Source of the DNA: Anaerolineae bacterium
GTDB taxonomy: Bacteria > Chloroflexota > Anaerolineae > Anaerolineales > Anaerolineaceae
DNA length: 47,428 nucleotides
Assembly (NCBI GenBank): GCA_013178185.1
Contig: JABLXC010000043.1
Location: 1 to 47,428, forward strand
Reading direction: 5' to 3'
The number at the start of each line of letters is the position of its first letter. Position 1 is the stretch's first letter. The position numbers and the translations under genes were made by a program. Shown here one piece after another: positions 7,831 to 16,052 of the stretch. The notes below the pieces were generated by a model. It ran no database searches and was not told the origin of the DNA. It was given only the letters and a program-made list of their open reading frames with translations.

Positions 7831-9051
7831 ATGAAAAGTCGTGTATTACTTTCCTTTGTGCTTCTGGTCACCCTGGTTCTGGCTGCGTGCCAACCAGCCG
7901 CGCCCACCGAAGCGCCTGCTGCTGAACAACCCACCAAGGCGCCAGCCGCCGAACAACCCACCGAGGCGCCAGCCGCCGAGCAACCAGCTTCAACAGAGCC
8001 CATTAAAATTGCTATGCTTGTTCCCTTGAGCGGCCCTGTTCCTACCTTCGGCGTCTCCACCCGCGATGGTGGTATGTTGGCAGTCGAAGAATGGAATGCC
8101 AAAGGCGGCGTCCTGGGTCGTAAGATCGAAGCTGTTGTCGAAGACAGTCAGTGTACCCCCGATCCAGCCGTCAATGCAGCCAATAAGGTCATCGACACCG
8201 ACAAAGTAAAATACATCGTTGGCGAAACCTGCTCAAGCGCCTCAATCCCGGTTTCTGAGATTGCCGAGGAAAAAGGCATTGTCCAGATTAGCCCTACCTC
8301 AACCAACCCCACTGTAACCACCAAAGCAGACGGAACCGCAAAGAAATTCGTCTTCCGTGCTTGCTTCATTGACCCGTTCCAGGGCTTGGCCATGGCCAAA
8401 TTCGCCACCGAAAAAGGCTACAAGACAGCCTTTATCATGCTTGACCAGGGCAATGATTACGTCCGTGGTTTGGCCGAAGCATTTGAGAAGTCCTTCACCG
8501 AATTGGGCGGAAAGATTGTAGGCAAAGAAACCTATACCTCGCAGGATACCGATTTCTCCGCCATCCTGACCAAAGTTGCCGAGAGCAAAGCCGAGGTTCT
8601 CTACCTGCCTGATTACTATAACATTGTCAATTTGGTCGGCGCCCAGGCCAAGGAAAAGGGCGTAACCGCAGTCATGATGGGCGGCGATGGTTGGGACTCT
8701 GCTGATTTGGATCTGAAGGCTGCCGACGGCGGTTTCTTCTCGAACCACTATTCACCAGAAGACACCCGCCCAATCGTCCAGGACTGGGTAAAGAACTACA
8801 ATGCCAAATTTGGCAGCACCCCCGACGCCCTGGCGACCCTGGCTTATGACGCGACCAACATCCTCCTGGCTTCCATCGAAAAGGCCGGTGTGGATGATCC
8901 GGTCAAGGTAGCTGAAGCGATGGCTTCCATCGAGTGGGAAGGCGTCTCTGGCAAGATCACCTTCGATGAACAGCACAACCCGATCAAATCGGCCGCCGTC
9001 TTGCAAGTAAAAGATGGCAAAGTTTCCTTCGTCGCCTCAGTTGCACCGTAA
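7831..9051 (+). CDS. livJ: Branched-chain amino acid ABC transporter substrate-binding lipoprotein
   Basis: A 406-residue type I periplasmic-binding protein. A signal peptide ends in the lipobox LVLAAC (Cys20), so it is a membrane-anchored lipoprotein. A flexible linker (about 21-50) is built from an eight-residue unit, APAAEQPT, repeated three times. The ligand-binding domain follows with IKIAMLVPLSGP, GVLGRKIEAVVEDSQ, GETCSSASIPVSEIAEEKG and ALATLAYDATNI. It should bind Leu/Ile/Val or a related amino acid outside the cytoplasmic membrane. The ATG at 7831 follows an AAGGAG site; the in-frame TTG six bases earlier is less likely. First gene of the liv operon, followed by a hairpin that may favour excess binding protein. 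Confidence 0.93.
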   Translation: MKSRVLLSFVLLVTLVLAACQPAAPTEAPAAEQPTKAPAAEQPTEAPAAEQPASTEPIKIAMLVPLSGPVPTFGVSTRDGGMLAVEEWNAKGGVLGRKIEAVVEDSQCTPDPAVNAANKVIDTDKVKYIVGETCSSASIPVSEIAEEKGIVQISPTSTNPTVTTKADGTAKKFVFRACFIDPFQGLAMAKFATEKGYKTAFIMLDQGNDYVRGLAEAFEKSFTELGGKIVGKETYTSQDTDFSAILTKVAESKAEVLYLPDYYNIVNLVGAQAKEKGVTAVMMGGDGWDSADLDLKAADGGFFSNHYSPEDTRPIVQDWVKNYNAKFGSTPDALATLAYDATNILLASIEKAGVDDPVKVAEAMASIEWEGVSGKITFDEQHNPIKSAAVLQVKDGKVSFVASVAP

Positions 9052-9064
9052 GCGATAAGTTTCT

Positions 9065-9091
9065 GGGGGCGGTTGTCTTCAAACCGCCCCC
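9065..9091 (+). terminator. Hairpin between livJ and livH
   Basis: A stable 10-bp stem, GGGGGCGGTT/AACCGCCCCC, with a 7-base loop and AATTTAATT behind it lies 14 bases after the livJ stop. Placed inside the operon, it probably terminates part of the transcripts, giving more livJ than livHMGF mRNA. Confidence 0.7.
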
Positions 9092-9116
9092 AATTTAATT
9101 AACCCGGGTTGCCTAT

Positions 9117-10241
9117 ATGAGAGCTTCAACAGCGACTTCTAAATCCATCCTCCTCGAATATATTATAAAAAGGCGCTGGCTAGGAAACGGCCTACTCATT
9201 CTGGTAGGCTTGTTTGCTGTTTATCGCCTTGCCGTAGAACTTATCAATAACCCCATCCTTTTTTTTCAACAAGTCATTAATGGTTTACAACTGGGTTTTG
9301 TCTACGCCTTGATCGCCCTGGGATACACCATGGTTTATGGCATTGTACGCCTGATCAACTTCGCCCATGGGGATGTTTTTATGGTAGGAGCATTCATTAG
9401 CTTCTATGGCGTGACAAGGCTTCAGTTGCATACCTGGGTATCCAGCGTATTCCCATCCTTCCCTCCTGTTGCAGCGCAAATCATCGGCGCCGTTACCGTC
9501 GTACTTCTGGCAATGGTAACTTGTTCGGTGCTGGCTTTTACAATCGAACGTGTGGCCTATAAACCTTTACGTAACGCGCCGCGCATTTCAGCGCTGATCA
9601 CAGCAATTGGCGTTTCCTTCTTTCTCGAATACTTCGGGGCGTTATCCTTTGTATTCAGTCCAAACTTCATCACCTACAAGCGCCCATTTGATGTTACTAC
9701 CTGGTATCTCAACAAGGGAGGCATTGCTTCTCTCCAAAGCGGCCAGGCTATTCCACCAGGCAGTGTAATTTTTTCGAATATCTTTGTCATTATTGTTATC
9801 AGTTCCATTCTCTTGATGTTAGCCCTCCAATACATTGTCCGCAACACCAAAGTTGGAAAGGCCATGCGCGCTGCAGCCTACGATAAACCAACCGCCCGTT
9901 TAATGGGGATTAACGTAGATGGCATCATCTCAGTTACGTTTGGAATCGGGGCCGCCTTTGCAGGCGCCGCCGGTATGCTGTACGCCATTGCTTTTCCCCA
10001 GGTTTTCTTCTGGATGGGAATCATCCCCGGCTTAAAAGCCTTTGTTGCAGCAGTGCTAGGGGGCATCGGGAGCATTCCTGGAGCGTTTGTTGGAGCATTG
10101 ATTATGGGGCAGGCGGAAGTTCTCAGCGCGGCCTATATCTCCACCCCAATGCGCGACGCCATCGCCTTCAGCATCTTAATTATCGTGTTGTTGATCCGTC
10201 CAACCGGAATCTTCGGTGAACCAACACGCGAGAAAGCGTAA
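9117..10241 (+). CDS. livH: Branched-chain amino acid ABC transporter permease LivH
   Basis: A 374-residue permease of the LivH type. An extra N-terminal hydrophobic region (about 20-45) precedes the conserved core, which begins VINGLQLGFVYALIALGYTMVYGIVRLINFAHGD, here at about residues 55-85. Later landmarks are the cytoplasmic loop KVGKAMRAAAYDKPTARLMGI and AAVLGGIGSIPGAFVGALIMG. About 8-9 hydrophobic segments are present. It forms the translocation pore with LivM. The ribosome site is weak, which fits reduced expression relative to livJ. LivM begins 6 bases after the stop. Confidence 0.93.
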   Translation: MRASTATSKSILLEYIIKRRWLGNGLLILVGLFAVYRLAVELINNPILFFQQVINGLQLGFVYALIALGYTMVYGIVRLINFAHGDVFMVGAFISFYGVTRLQLHTWVSSVFPSFPPVAAQIIGAVTVVLLAMVTCSVLAFTIERVAYKPLRNAPRISALITAIGVSFFLEYFGALSFVFSPNFITYKRPFDVTTWYLNKGGIASLQSGQAIPPGSVIFSNIFVIIVISSILLMLALQYIVRNTKVGKAMRAAAYDKPTARLMGINVDGIISVTFGIGAAFAGAAGMLYAIAFPQVFFWMGIIPGLKAFVAAVLGGIGSIPGAFVGALIMGQAEVLSAAYISTPMRDAIAFSILIIVLLIRPTGIFGEPTREKA

Positions 10242-10247
10242 GTCGCC

Positions 10248-11531
10248 ATGAAAAAGATACAACGCGGCACTCTTGTTTTTGCAATTGGCGCCATCCTGGT
10301 TTTCGCCATTATCCAGGTTCTGTTGAGTTTACAAATCCTAAACTCTTTCTGGTTCACAATCATCCGGATTGGCGCAGTGATGGCCATCGTCAGCCTTGGC
10401 CTGAACCTGATTTATGGATTCAATGGGCAGTTTTCATTAGGTCAGTGGGCTTTTTATGCCATTGGAGCGTATGCTTCAGCCGATGCCACATATCGTTGGA
10501 CGCAGCTCCACAGCGCTTTGGGCGTTCTCGTATTGTTGTTTGCCGTGGTCTTAAGCGGAGTTGCAATATTATTAATCGGGAGGTGGGTTTCGCGCATTCG
10601 CGGCATGGACGCGCTCTCTCAATTTGCTCTCTATCTTATTGCCACAGTCCTGCTCGTTTGGGTCGCAGTCCTCTTAGGGAAAGCGCTCGATGCTTCCGTT
10701 ACAGCCTTCCTGGCTTCGTTACCCAAGAACGTCAGCCTTCAGATCGTTTTCTTCGTCTGCATCATCCTGGCAGGCTTGCTCGCGGCTGAAGTTAGTTTTC
10801 TCTTTGGGCTACCAGTTCTCACGCTTGGATCGGATTACTTTGGCATTGCAACCCTGGGCTTGACAATTATCGTCAAAGTCTTACTTGATAATTCGGATAC
10901 CATGCTGGGGTTCCCAGAAATGAAAGGCGCCCGAGGCATGATTGGTATCCCGAAAATTACAACCTGGTTCTGGGTCTTCACGTTCCTGATTTTAGCGATC
11001 GTCATCACACGCAATCTTTTGCTTTCTAGCTATGGTCGCGCCATCATTTCTGTTCGAGAGGACGAAATTGCAGCCAAAGCAATGGGAATTGACATCGCCT
11101 TCTACAAAACACTGACTTTTGTTATTGGCTCCTTTTTTGCAGGTGTGGCCGGGGCCTTATACGCGCACATTAACGGCTTCCTTCACCCAAACACATTCAA
11201 CTTCATCAAGTCGTTTGACCCGCTAATCATCGTCGTCTTTGGCGGTCTGGGAAGCGTGACTGGTACGGTAGCAGCTTCGTTTGCCTGGGCGCTGGTTTTG
11301 GAAGGTTTCCTGCGCCTCTGGCTTCCAGAAGGATTTGAAACCTGGCGGTTCGTCGTTTATCCTTTGCTGCTGCTGATCATGATGTTGCTCAAACCAAACG
11401 GCTTATTAGGCAACTATGAAATCGCCTACCTGCGGAACCTCATTCCACCGCTGCGGAACAAGAATGAAAATCAGACACCCCCTCCGCCGCCTCTCACCGT
11501 AGCCACTGATACGCAGGAGGTCAAATCATGA
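10248..11531 (+). CDS. livM: Branched-chain amino acid ABC transporter permease LivM
   Basis: A 427-residue permease. Conserved LivM elements are SLGLNLIYGFNGQFSLGQWAFYAIGAYAS near the N-terminus, YFGIATLGLTIIVKVLLDN, the cytoplasmic EAA-like loop YGRAIISVREDEIAAKAMGID and the C-terminal IIVVFGGLGSVTGTVAAS. It has about 10 hydrophobic segments, with a longer than usual insert (about 105-175) containing extra hydrophobic stretches. The C-terminal tail is Pro-rich and cytoplasmic. It pairs with LivH. Its stop overlaps the livG start by four bases. Confidence 0.93.
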   Translation: MKKIQRGTLVFAIGAILVFAIIQVLLSLQILNSFWFTIIRIGAVMAIVSLGLNLIYGFNGQFSLGQWAFYAIGAYASADATYRWTQLHSALGVLVLLFAVVLSGVAILLIGRWVSRIRGMDALSQFALYLIATVLLVWVAVLLGKALDASVTAFLASLPKNVSLQIVFFVCIILAGLLAAEVSFLFGLPVLTLGSDYFGIATLGLTIIVKVLLDNSDTMLGFPEMKGARGMIGIPKITTWFWVFTFLILAIVITRNLLLSSYGRAIISVREDEIAAKAMGIDIAFYKTLTFVIGSFFAGVAGALYAHINGFLHPNTFNFIKSFDPLIIVVFGGLGSVTGTVAASFAWALVLEGFLRLWLPEGFETWRFVVYPLLLLIMMLLKPNGLLGNYEIAYLRNLIPPLRNKNENQTPPPPPLTVATDTQEVKS

Positions 11532-12385
11532 CGACCCAGCAGACTACCTCTGTCCCCCTCGAAAACACTCGTTCAGGTGAGACGATCGTTCTGGAAATAT
11601 CCAATCTCTCAAAAGAGTTTGGCGGCCTCAAAGCCGTATACAACTTCGACCTCTCATTGCCGGAACATAGCCTGACCGGCTTAATTGGTCCCAATGGCGC
11701 CGGTAAAACGACCGTTTTCAACATGGTGACCGGTATTTACACCCCTACAACCGGCTCCATCAAACTTTATGGCGAAGAAATCACCCATTTGGAACCCCAC
11801 GAAATTAACCAGATGGGAATTGCCCGAACATTCCAGAACATCCGTCTGTTCCCCAATCTCACAGTGTTGGATAACGTCCGCATTGCTTATCACACGCACG
11901 CCGGTTACAGCATGTATGACAGTATTCTCAGAACTTCCAGGTTTTCTTCAAAAGAGCGCGAGCTGACCGAAAAAACGCAGGATTTTCTTTCAGTATTTAG
12001 ACTTGAAAACCGGCAAGAGGAAATTGCAAAAAATTTGCCCTATGGGGAACAGCGTAGATTGGAAATCGCGCGTGCTCTGGCAGCCAACCCCAAACTTCTC
12101 TTACTAGATGAACCCGCTGCTGGCATGAACCCTGCTGAAACTGTGGAGTTGATGGACCTAATCCATTTCATCCGTGAAAAGTTCGACCTCACCATCCTAC
12201 TGATCGAGCACCAGATGCGGGTTGTAATGGGTATTTGCGAAACAATCACCGTAATGGATTTCGGTGAAGTGATTGCACGCGGCACCCCAAAGGACATCCA
12301 ATCCAACCCCCGCGTCATCGAAGCCTATCTTGGCCCGGGCGCTGCCGCGCTTTCAGAAAAATTTAAACGGAAGAAAAGCCAATGA
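11528..12385 (+). CDS. livG: Branched-chain amino acid ABC transporter ATP-binding protein LivG
   Basis: A 285-residue ATPase. The first 25 residues are an extra polar leader; the domain then shows LEISNLSKEFGGLKAV, Walker A GPNGAGKTT, IARTFQNIRLFPNLTVLDNV (the LivG Q-loop), the YGEQRRLEIARALA signature variant, Walker B LLLLDEPAAGMNP and ILLIEHQMRVVMGI. The C-terminal VIEAYLG is typical of LivG. It drives LivHM with LivF at the inner membrane face. The ATG overlaps the livM stop and the stop overlaps livF, so translation is coupled. Confidence 0.95.
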   Translation: MTTQQTTSVPLENTRSGETIVLEISNLSKEFGGLKAVYNFDLSLPEHSLTGLIGPNGAGKTTVFNMVTGIYTPTTGSIKLYGEEITHLEPHEINQMGIARTFQNIRLFPNLTVLDNVRIAYHTHAGYSMYDSILRTSRFSSKERELTEKTQDFLSVFRLENRQEEIAKNLPYGEQRRLEIARALAANPKLLLLDEPAAGMNPAETVELMDLIHFIREKFDLTILLIEHQMRVVMGICETITVMDFGEVIARGTPKDIQSNPRVIEAYLGPGAAALSEKFKRKKSQ

Positions 12386-13092
12386 TGCTCCAAGTCGAAG
12401 ACCTTCATGTTTATTATGGCGCGATCAAAGCCTTAAAAGGAATTAATTTTCATCTTGAAAAAGGCGAGATCGTAGCGCTTATCGGCGCAAACGGCGCTGG
12501 AAAAACAACTACTTTGAACACCTTATCCGGAATTTTAAGAGCGCGCCAGGGGAAAATCCACTTCCTGGGCGAAGACATCAGCCAGACACCGGCGGAAGAA
12601 ATCGTCCGCAAAGGGATTATCCATGTCCCAGAAGGTCGAAAAATATTCGCCACGCTGAGCGTGATGGAGAATCTGGAAATCGGCGCCTATACCGTAACGG
12701 ACAAGGGACAGATTGCCCGCAATATTGAGATGGTATTCAACCGCTTTCCTCGCCTGAAAGAACGCCAAAATCAACTGGGCGGCACGCTGTCAGGTGGTGA
12801 GCAACAAATGTTAGCAATTGCCCGCGGCTTGATGACAAATCCCTCTCTCATTCTGCTGGATGAACCTTCTATGGGCTTGGCCCCCGTAATCGTCGAACAA
12901 ATTTTTGAAATCATCCAGGAAATCAATGATCAGGGCACCAGTGTTCTGTTGGTCGAACAAAATGCACAAATGGCGCTTTCCATCGCAGATCGCGCTTATG
13001 TCTTCGAGACGGGGATGGTGACCCTTGAAGATGAAGCGCACAAACTACTTGAGAACCCACTGGTAATCGAAGCTTACCTGGGCGGCCATTAA
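12382..13092 (+). CDS. livF: Branched-chain amino acid ABC transporter ATP-binding protein LivF
   Basis: A 236-residue ATPase with LQVEDLHVYYGAIKALKGI, Walker A GANGAGKTT, the LivF-specific HVPEGRKIFATLSVMENLEIGAY, signature LSGGEQQMLAIARGLM, Walker B LILLDEPSMGLAP and LLVEQNAQMAL. Length is normal for LivF. It partners LivG. Start overlaps the livG stop by four bases. The C-terminus again ends VIEAYLGG. Confidence 0.95.
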   Translation: MMLQVEDLHVYYGAIKALKGINFHLEKGEIVALIGANGAGKTTTLNTLSGILRARQGKIHFLGEDISQTPAEEIVRKGIIHVPEGRKIFATLSVMENLEIGAYTVTDKGQIARNIEMVFNRFPRLKERQNQLGGTLSGGEQQMLAIARGLMTNPSLILLDEPSMGLAPVIVEQIFEIIQEINDQGTSVLLVEQNAQMALSIADRAYVFETGMVTLEDEAHKLLENPLVIEAYLGGH

Positions 13093-13106
13093 GGGAGGAT
13101 GAACCT

Positions 13107-13460
13107 ATGCCGACTATTCAGAAAGCTTTGCTGTTCATCATTTTGCCCACAATAGCCATCTTGAGCTACTCACCCCAAACGTTGGCGGGGGGGCTGCCAG
13201 TGATCCTGGTCATCATCGCCTTAATGATTTTATTGGGGGTTGTGCTCTGGCGGGGCAGGTCCCTTGCGCTCACCTTTGCCATCTTTGTTCAAGGCCTGAA
13301 CGTGATCGTCCGAATCATGATGTTCTTCTCCTTCTCCATCAGCAAAGAAGGCGTTGTATCCTATCCGGACATGGCTGCCATGTTCTTGGGGATAATACTT
13401 TCCATGTATCTCCTGCTTCGTCTTGACAGAACCGATGTTCGTCTGACAATGGTGAAATAA
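13107..13460 (+). CDS. Small membrane protein at the end of the liv operon
   Basis: A 117-residue protein with hydrophobic segments at about 7-28, 30-47, 52-72 and 87-105. No family was recognised. It starts 14 bases after livF with a good GGGAGGATG ribosome site and ends before the terminator at 13497-13519, so it is almost certainly co-transcribed with the liv genes. A role tied to the transporter is guesswork based on position alone. Charged residues are few; the segment FSISKEGVVSYPDMAAM between the last two hydrophobic segments is the longest polar part. Confidence 0.7.
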   Translation: MPTIQKALLFIILPTIAILSYSPQTLAGGLPVILVIIALMILLGVVLWRGRSLALTFAIFVQGLNVIVRIMMFFSFSISKEGVVSYPDMAAMFLGIILSMYLLLRLDRTDVRLTMVK

Positions 13461-13496
13461 CCCCCTAAATTTTTTGAGAAGAAGAGTTAGAAAGAA

Positions 13497-13519
13497 AAGT
13501 CCCCCTTTGAGGGGGACTT
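13497..13519 (+). terminator. Terminator of the liv operon
   Basis: A 9-bp stem AAGTCCCCC/GGGGGACTT with loop TTTGA, 37 bases after the last stop codon of the operon. Confidence 0.75.
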
Positions 13520-13548
13520 ATTGCAAAGTCAAATGTTTGGATTAAAAA

Positions 13549-13727
13549 GCCCCCGCCATGCCGTGTGCTGCGTAGTTTTGAACCTGCTTGCGCAGGATGG
13601 GTCCCGCCCCAGTAGATCCGCCTTGGCTCAGGCCTATCGCGTCACTGCTGCAGATAATGGGACCCTTTTTAAGAGTGTTGGCTCAAAACCGGTCGTGCAG
13701 CATCACGTACACAGCAGGGTATTTTTC
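13549..13727 (+). ncRNA. ssrS: Probable 6S RNA
   Basis: A gene-free GC-rich stretch that folds into one long rod with a central bulge, the hallmark of 6S RNA, which binds the sigma-70 holoenzyme. Pairings visible: outer CCC (13551-) with GGG (13717-13719), GTGCTGC (13565-13571) with GCAGCAT (13697-13703), GTTTTGA (13575-13581) with TCAAAAC (13683-13689), and GGGTCCC (13599-13605) with GGGACCC (13659-13665). Between the last two lies the bubble region, holding a small hairpin CCTGC-TTGC-GCAGG (13583-13596). A T-run at 13722-13726 ends the unit. Length about 180 nt fits. The phrase GTTTTGAACCTGC resembles 6S alignments from memory. No sequence search was possible; ends are approximate. Confidence 0.7.
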
Positions 13728-13819
13728 TTATACCATACTTCAAAGTAATTGTGTAGGGTGACGTACAATAGCGTGACGCACATTGACGGCAAGAGCATCC
13801 TAATCCTTCAGGAGGAAAC

Positions 13820-14257
13820 ATGAAATCATTCTTTCCAAAAATTTTGCTTTTCGCAATCCTGGCAATTACTGCCCTGAGTGGTTGCAGCGATCAAAAGGAA
13901 ATAGAAATTCAAAACGCCTGGGCTCGTCCAGCCCTCAAAGGCGGAAACTCCGCCGTATATTTTCAAATCAAAAACACCACCAAAGCAGACGACCTCTTGA
14001 AAAACGCTGCTTGCAGCACGGCCGGAAACACAGAGATCCATAAGAGCATTATGGATGAAAATGGCGTCATGATGATGAAACCTCAAGAATCGGTCGAAAT
14101 TCCTGCCAATGCTACGATTGCCTTTGAACCAGGTGGGCTTCACATTATGCTAATCAACCTCAATCAAGACCTGCAAGTTGGCGATAACCTGGAAGTAAGC
14201 CTGACCTTCGATAAAGCAGGCGTTATAACCATAATCGCCCCGGTCAAACAACCATGA
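13820..14257 (+). CDS. PCuAC-family copper chaperone lipoprotein
   Basis: A 145-residue secreted protein. The signal peptide ends in LSGC (Cys22), suggesting a lipoprotein. The PCuAC copper-binding pattern is complete: His74 (EIHKSIM), Met84-86 (VMMMKP), then His108-x-Met110 in FEPGGLHIML. AWARPALKGGNSAVYFQI is also typical. The family delivers Cu(I) to the CuA site of cytochrome c oxidase, which fits the two oxidase clusters located downstream. A ribosome site AGGAGG precedes the ATG. It begins a three-gene plus-strand group with ThpR and RsfS. Confidence 0.92.
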   Translation: MKSFFPKILLFAILAITALSGCSDQKEIEIQNAWARPALKGGNSAVYFQIKNTTKADDLLKNAACSTAGNTEIHKSIMDENGVMMMKPQESVEIPANATIAFEPGGLHIMLINLNQDLQVGDNLEVSLTFDKAGVITIIAPVKQP

Positions 14258-14284
14258 AGGGATATTCAACTATTCAGGAAAACG

Positions 14285-14881
14285 ATGATGACTGCCATCC
14301 GATCGTTTATCGCGATTGAATTGCCAGGTGAAATTCAAGCGCGACTAAATAGGATTATCAACCAGATGAAACCTGAATTAACAGGCGCGGTTCGCTGGAC
14401 GCCACCTGGCAATATCCACTTGACGATAAAATTCTTGGGAGATGTCTCGCCTTCAAACTTGGAAATATTAATACGAGTGCTACAATCGCTCAGTTCGAAA
14501 CAGGCCGAGTTTGAAATTAAAATTGGCAAAATCGGTGCATTCCCATCAATCAAACGCCCGCGAGTGATTTGGGTTGGGGTAGAGGCATCCTCTGCGCTTA
14601 AAGCTCTACAACAGACTGTTGAAAACGAGACCAAAAAACTGGGATACCCCACAGAAGACCGTCCCTTCTCTCCACATTTAACATTGGGGCGCGTCAATCA
14701 CCATGCCATTTCTGAAGAAATTAGCAGAATAACAGAAACCCTTTCCAGCATTCAGGTCGATCAAATCGGCTCTTTCACCGTGCGCCATCTCACCCTTTTT
14801 AAAAGTGAGCTAAAACCTGGGGGTGCGGTCTATACACCTCTCCTGACCACATCATTCAGGCAAAATCATGAAGTAAAATAA
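14285..14881 (+). CDS. thpR: RNA 2',3'-cyclic phosphodiesterase (2H family)
   Basis: A 198-residue protein of the LigT/ThpR 2H phosphoesterase family. The two catalytic HxTx motifs are HLTI (in NIHLTIKFLGDV, near residue 42) and HLTL (in FSPHLTLGRVN, near residue 133). The start RSFIAIELPGEIQARL is typical. It opens 2',3'-cyclic phosphates on RNA ends in the cytosol. It sits 27 bases after the copper chaperone gene and 32 bases before rsfS. Two consecutive ATG codons are at 14285 and 14288; the first was taken. Confidence 0.93.
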   Translation: MMTAIRSFIAIELPGEIQARLNRIINQMKPELTGAVRWTPPGNIHLTIKFLGDVSPSNLEILIRVLQSLSSKQAEFEIKIGKIGAFPSIKRPRVIWVGVEASSALKALQQTVENETKKLGYPTEDRPFSPHLTLGRVNHHAISEEISRITETLSSIQVDQIGSFTVRHLTLFKSELKPGGAVYTPLLTTSFRQNHEVK

Positions 14882-14913
14882 GGGCTAATAAACCAAATTT
14901 GTTGAGGTGAATT

Positions 14914-15258
14914 CTGGATACAATTGCACTTGCACGGAATATTATACAAACACTGGAAGAAAAGAAGGCTGAGGACATCATTCTCATGGATATCCGTGAG
15001 GTCGCCTCATTCACAGATTATTTTATTATTTGCTCAGGAACGAGTGATCGAATGCTCTCCAGCCTTGTAGAAGCTGTATTGAAAACCGCAAAAAGATATA
15101 TTAAGACCATTTCAAAACCGGAAGGGGAGCCCAGCGGCGGCTGGATGGTTGTTGATCTTGGAGACATCGTACTCCATATCTTCTCACCAGATCAAAGAGA
15201 ATATTATCAACTGGAAAAACTGTGGGATCGCGGTAAGATACTGGTTCGAGTTCAATAA
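14914..15258 (+). CDS. rsfS: Ribosomal silencing factor RsfS (probable CTG start)
   Basis: A 114-residue Iojap/RsfS protein that binds ribosomal protein uL14 and blocks subunit joining. Conserved segments: ALARNIIQTLEEKKAEDI, DIREVASFTDYFIICSG, SGGWMVVDLGDIVLHIFSPDQREYY and LEKLWDRG. The family-conserved N-terminal helix lies upstream of the first in-frame ATG (14986). An in-frame stop is at 14908-14910, and between them there is no ATG, GTG or TTG. A GAGGTG ribosome site (14904-14909) is followed by CTG at 14914, so CTG initiation is the best reading. Starting at 14986 would delete a conserved helix. Convergent with surf1. Confidence 0.85.
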   Translation: MDTIALARNIIQTLEEKKAEDIILMDIREVASFTDYFIICSGTSDRMLSSLVEAVLKTAKRYIKTISKPEGEPSGGWMVVDLGDIVLHIFSPDQREYYQLEKLWDRGKILVRVQ

Positions 15259-15314
15259 AAAAATTGCTGCTTTCTCCTGCGAAAAAGAGGCCTTCAAACA
15301 ATGCTTATCCGGAA

Positions 15315-16052
15315 TTATTTGAGTTGCTGCCTAAGGTAAAAAGGATAGCCGAACGCCAAAATAAAAGCAAAACCGAAGAATTGGAATGCATAACCAAGGT
15401 GAGAGCCTTCACTAATCTCAGGCAGCGGGGCTGTGGGAACCGGCAAGGCCGAAGGCCCGGCAGGATTCGGTTCTTGCTGAATGTAAACAGGCAGCAGTGG
15501 GAAGGTCACCTGCTGCTGAATTCTCTCCAGGTTGACAACATTCCAGGCAAATAGACCAATTTCACCAGCGGCAAGCGTTGGATCAGGTACACCACCAAAA
15601 TCTGGTTTCGTCTGAGGAGAGCGCAAACGCCCTTTTATCGTTACAAGCCCTGGCAGCTCAAACGGCTTTAGATTCCTGGCATCTTCCAGCGAGATCCAGC
15701 CTCTATCCACCAGAACAGACCAGTTACTTCCCTGAATTCTCAGCGGGGTCAAGATATGGTAACCCGGTTTATCTTCCCAAACCTGGTTGCGCAACAAGAC
15801 CTCCTGGGTATGATCATAAATCCCCGCAACAGAAACAACGCGATATTCCATATTCAATAAACCATCCACCGGAATAGGGTTGTTAAGATTGATTTCCGGC
15901 TCATTCAACTGGGCAAGCACCCGGGCATTAAAAGCTCGCCGTTCCTCCAGACGCTGGAGCTGCCAGAACCCTAAACGGATTAACGCCCCTACGCCCAGAA
16001 AAACAAGCAGGCTTGTAAGTATCCAGCGAGGCTTTAAGATTGCTTTCATCAT
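15315..16052 (-). CDS. SURF1-family cytochrome oxidase assembly protein
   Basis: A 245-residue protein with the SURF1 topology: an N-terminal membrane span (about 9-28), a large external domain and a C-terminal span (about 218-238). Family motifs are LGFWQLQRLEERRAFN, RVVSVAGIYDHTQEVLLRNQVWEDKPGYHILTPL and VLVDRGWIS. SURF1 assists haem a insertion into subunit I. The ATG at 16052 overlaps the upstream stop by ATGA; the longer frame with a TTG start was rejected. It is the last gene of the A2-oxidase operon. Confidence 0.92.
   Translation of the reverse strand: MMKAILKPRWILTSLLVFLGVGALIRLGFWQLQRLEERRAFNARVLAQLNEPEINLNNPIPVDGLLNMEYRVVSVAGIYDHTQEVLLRNQVWEDKPGYHILTPLRIQGSNWSVLVDRGWISLEDARNLKPFELPGLVTIKGRLRSPQTKPDFGGVPDPTLAAGEIGLFAWNVVNLERIQQQVTFPLLPVYIQQEPNPAGPSALPVPTAPLPEISEGSHLGYAFQFFGFAFILAFGYPFYLRQQLK

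Noticed and set aside
7910-7990. Short repeats in the livJ N-terminus resembling a tandem array
   Set aside because: They encode an in-frame Ala/Pro/Glu/Gln linker after the lipobox, common in surface lipoproteins; not CRISPR or a regulatory repeat.
13521-13748. A 75-codon open frame on the plus strand
   Set aside because: It covers the predicted 6S RNA, lacks a ribosome site and has no protein-like features.
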